From Thermodesulfatator sp. (GTDB lineage Bacteria > Desulfobacterota > Thermodesulfobacteria > Thermodesulfobacteriales > Thermodesulfobacteriaceae): DNA of 6,117 nt. The stretch spans positions 1 to 6,117 of the forward strand of contig QOAM01000053.1 of the NCBI GenBank assembly GCA_003978075.1, in the 5' to 3' direction. The translations under genes and the position numbers were made by a program. Position 1 is the stretch's first letter; each line of letters starts with the position of its first letter. The notes below the pieces were generated by a model that worked only from the letters and a program-made list of their open reading frames with translations, ran no database searches and was not told the origin of the DNA. Shown here piece by piece: positions 4,660 through 6,117 of the stretch.

Positions 4660-6117
4660 ATGGAGCTTGTAGAACAGACTCTGATCGAAAATCGTCTTAG
4701 AGAGGCGGAGATTTACGCCAAACAGGGCTTAATAGATGAAGCCCTAGAGGTATATCGTACTCTGCGCGACCTGGTATCGGAGGAAGAAGACGGACTTAAA
4801 GAGGAAATCCAAAAGAGGATCTTGGAGCTAGAGGCGTTTAGAGGGTCGGTTTCTGAGGAGCTCCTTTCCAAAGGTGCCGAGGAAGAAAAGTTCAAAAAGG
4901 CCCTTACTTTGAAAGAGGGGGCTTTTTACCAAGAAGCGGCTAAGCTTCTGGAGGAGCTGGCCCGGGAAAGCCCCCGAACGGAAGTTTATTCTCACTTGGC
5001 CGATTGCTTCACTGCTCTGGGAGAGCACGAAAAAGCAGCCAACTGTCTGAGACAGGCCCTGCGTCTTTTCCCTCTCACCCCAGAGAACCGGCTCGAATAT
5101 CTCGAGCTAAAAAAGCGCCTAGCGGAAGAATTGGAAAAGGCCTACGAGTTCGAGCAGGCCCTTATCGTCTATCAAGACCTGGAAAGAGAGCTCCTGGGAG
5201 AAGAAAAAGAACAAGTACAAGAGAAGATTGCTTTTTTGCGGGATTTGGTGCAAGGGGCCTCGCAGCTCAAGTTCCTTTTCAAGGAAAAAGTCCTTACCCC
5301 TTCGGTCTGCAAAGAGGCCTTGGAGATAGCTAAAGAGGAAGGAGCAAGCATAGAGAGTGTTCTCATCGAAAAGTTCGGTATCTCTAAAGAGCTCATAGGA
5401 CAGGCCCTCTCGCGCTTTTACAATTGTCCCTTCTGGGAATTCAAGGAGGGCCTTCTTCTCAAAAAGCCTGATTGCCTGGAAGGGGTCAAGGAAACCTTTT
5501 TAAAGCAGCTCCTCGTGGCCCCTCTGTTGAGAGAAGATGGGGGACTGGCCTTGGTGATCTCCAACCCTTTCGACATAAATGCCTTGGAACAGGCCAAAAA
5601 GATCCTCAAGATAAAAGACTTTGAGCTCTTGGTGGCCCTTCGAGAAGACATCCTCAAACTTTTGGACTATTACTATGGCCTCCAACAGTATCCTGAAACA
5701 GCCCCGCTTTTGGAGATCCTTCCGGAAGAGGAAACGGTAGAGGAAGAGGAAGAAGGTATCCCAGAGGATCAGGAAAGTGTTGTAGTCCAATTTGCCAATT
5801 ATCTTTTGGAGGAGGCTTACAATCGGGGGGCCTCGGACATCCATATCGAAAGTCTCACCGGCCGCCGAGGAGCGCAGATCCGCTTCCGCATTGATGGAGA
5901 ATGCATCCCCTTCCAGACCGTACCCTATCAGATGAAACGCCCTCTCATCTCCCGCTACAAGATTATGGCCGGTTTAGACATTGCTGAAAAGCGTCTCCCT
6001 CAGGACGGAAAGATCAAATTCCGCACCCGCACCGGAAAGGTCTTTGAGGTCCGGGTGGCTACCATTCCCACCATTGAGAACAATGAAGATATAGTTATGC
6101 GTATCCTTGGAGGGGTT
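4660..6117 (+). CDS. GspE/PilB-family motor ATPase with N-terminal TPR region (3' end beyond window)
   Basis: Cytoplasmic hexameric ATPase family that drives type IV pilus extension or type II secretion; 486 codons are visible. Residues 1-200 are helical with TPR-like repeats: about 10-40 (AEIYAKQGLIDEALEVYRTL), 88-150 (EAAKLLEELA, then YSHLADCFTALGEHEKAANC) and one near 160-180 (YEFEQALIVYQDLE). Residues 201-340 match the MshEN/T2SSE N-terminal fold, ending in LLDYYYG (334-340). An acidic linker (352-372) leads to the ATPase N2 region with GASDIHIE (390-397), RFRIDG (408-413), IAEKRLPQDGK (441-451) and VMRIL near 480. Walker A, Asp box, Walker B and the metal-binding Cys region would lie beyond the edge. 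GASDIHIE falls near 200 in typical PilB proteins, so the TPR part is an extra of about 200 residues. The ATG follows the previous stop by one base and lacks a ribosome site, implying coupling. Confidence 0.93.
   Translation, partial: MELVEQTLIENRLREAEIYAKQGLIDEALEVYRTLRDLVSEEEDGLKEEIQKRILELEAFRGSVSEELLSKGAEEEKFKKALTLKEGAFYQEAAKLLEELARESPRTEVYSHLADCFTALGEHEKAANCLRQALRLFPLTPENRLEYLELKKRLAEELEKAYEFEQALIVYQDLERELLGEEKEQVQEKIAFLRDLVQGASQLKFLFKEKVLTPSVCKEALEIAKEEGASIESVLIEKFGISKELIGQALSRFYNCPFWEFKEGLLLKKPDCLEGVKETFLKQLLVAPLLREDGGLALVISNPFDINALEQAKKILKIKDFELLVALREDILKLLDYYYGLQQYPETAPLLEILPEEETVEEEEEGIPEDQESVVVQFANYLLEEAYNRGASDIHIESLTGRRGAQIRFRIDGECIPFQTVPYQMKRPLISRYKIMAGLDIAEKRLPQDGKIKFRTRTGKVFEVRVATIPTIENNEDIVMRILGGV

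Noticed and set aside
3504..5844. Minus-strand open frames within the right block
   Set aside because: They lie opposite well-supported plus-strand genes and have serine/leucine-rich products without motifs.

Overview
The window holds two unrelated, divergently transcribed blocks separated by about 600 non-coding bases. The organism is probably a thermophilic, motile Gram-negative bacterium of the Thermodesulfobacteriota or deltaproteobacterial type. This is inferred from the protein families: sigma-54-controlled ammonium channels, an MglA-type polarity GTPase and a type IV pilus/type II secretion family motor ATPase. No phylogenetic marker is present.

Left block (1-2160, minus strand, GC-rich): two Amt/Rh-family ammonium channel genes in tandem. 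The transcription-proximal gene (2160-946) is complete at 404 residues. The distal one (from 750) runs off the left edge with 250 residues visible. No PII (glnK/glnB) gene lies in the 195 bases between them. The proximal gene has a convincing sigma-54 -24/-12 promoter (2195-2210) and a strong ribosome binding site. A pair of direct repeats two helical turns apart (2278-2309) sits where an enhancer-binding activator would be expected. Nitrogen-responsive control is the natural inference.

Middle (2161-2763): AT-rich intergenic region with the sigma-54 promoter and repeats on the left, two inverted repeats near 2415-2438 and 2453-2468, a weak candidate housekeeping promoter facing right (about 2499-2528), and a purine-rich leader before mglA. 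I see no gene in it.

Right block (2764-6117, plus strand, more AT-rich at its start): three tightly packed genes, gaps 8 and 1 bases, read as one operon. They are an MglA-like GTPase, a 425-residue acidic helical protein I do not recognise, and the first 486 codons of a GspE/PilB-family ATPase. The ATPase carries an extra N-terminal TPR-like region of about 200 residues ahead of its MshEN-like domain. In Myxococcus, MglA-GTP recruits the TPR protein SgmX, which stimulates pilus extension at the leading pole. Here a GTPase, an unknown linker-like protein and a TPR-bearing motor lie side by side, so the operon may encode a condensed GTPase-to-motor switch. That functional link is inference from context. 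The GTPase also appears to lack the intrinsic arginine finger of characterised MglA proteins (His53 instead of Arg53).
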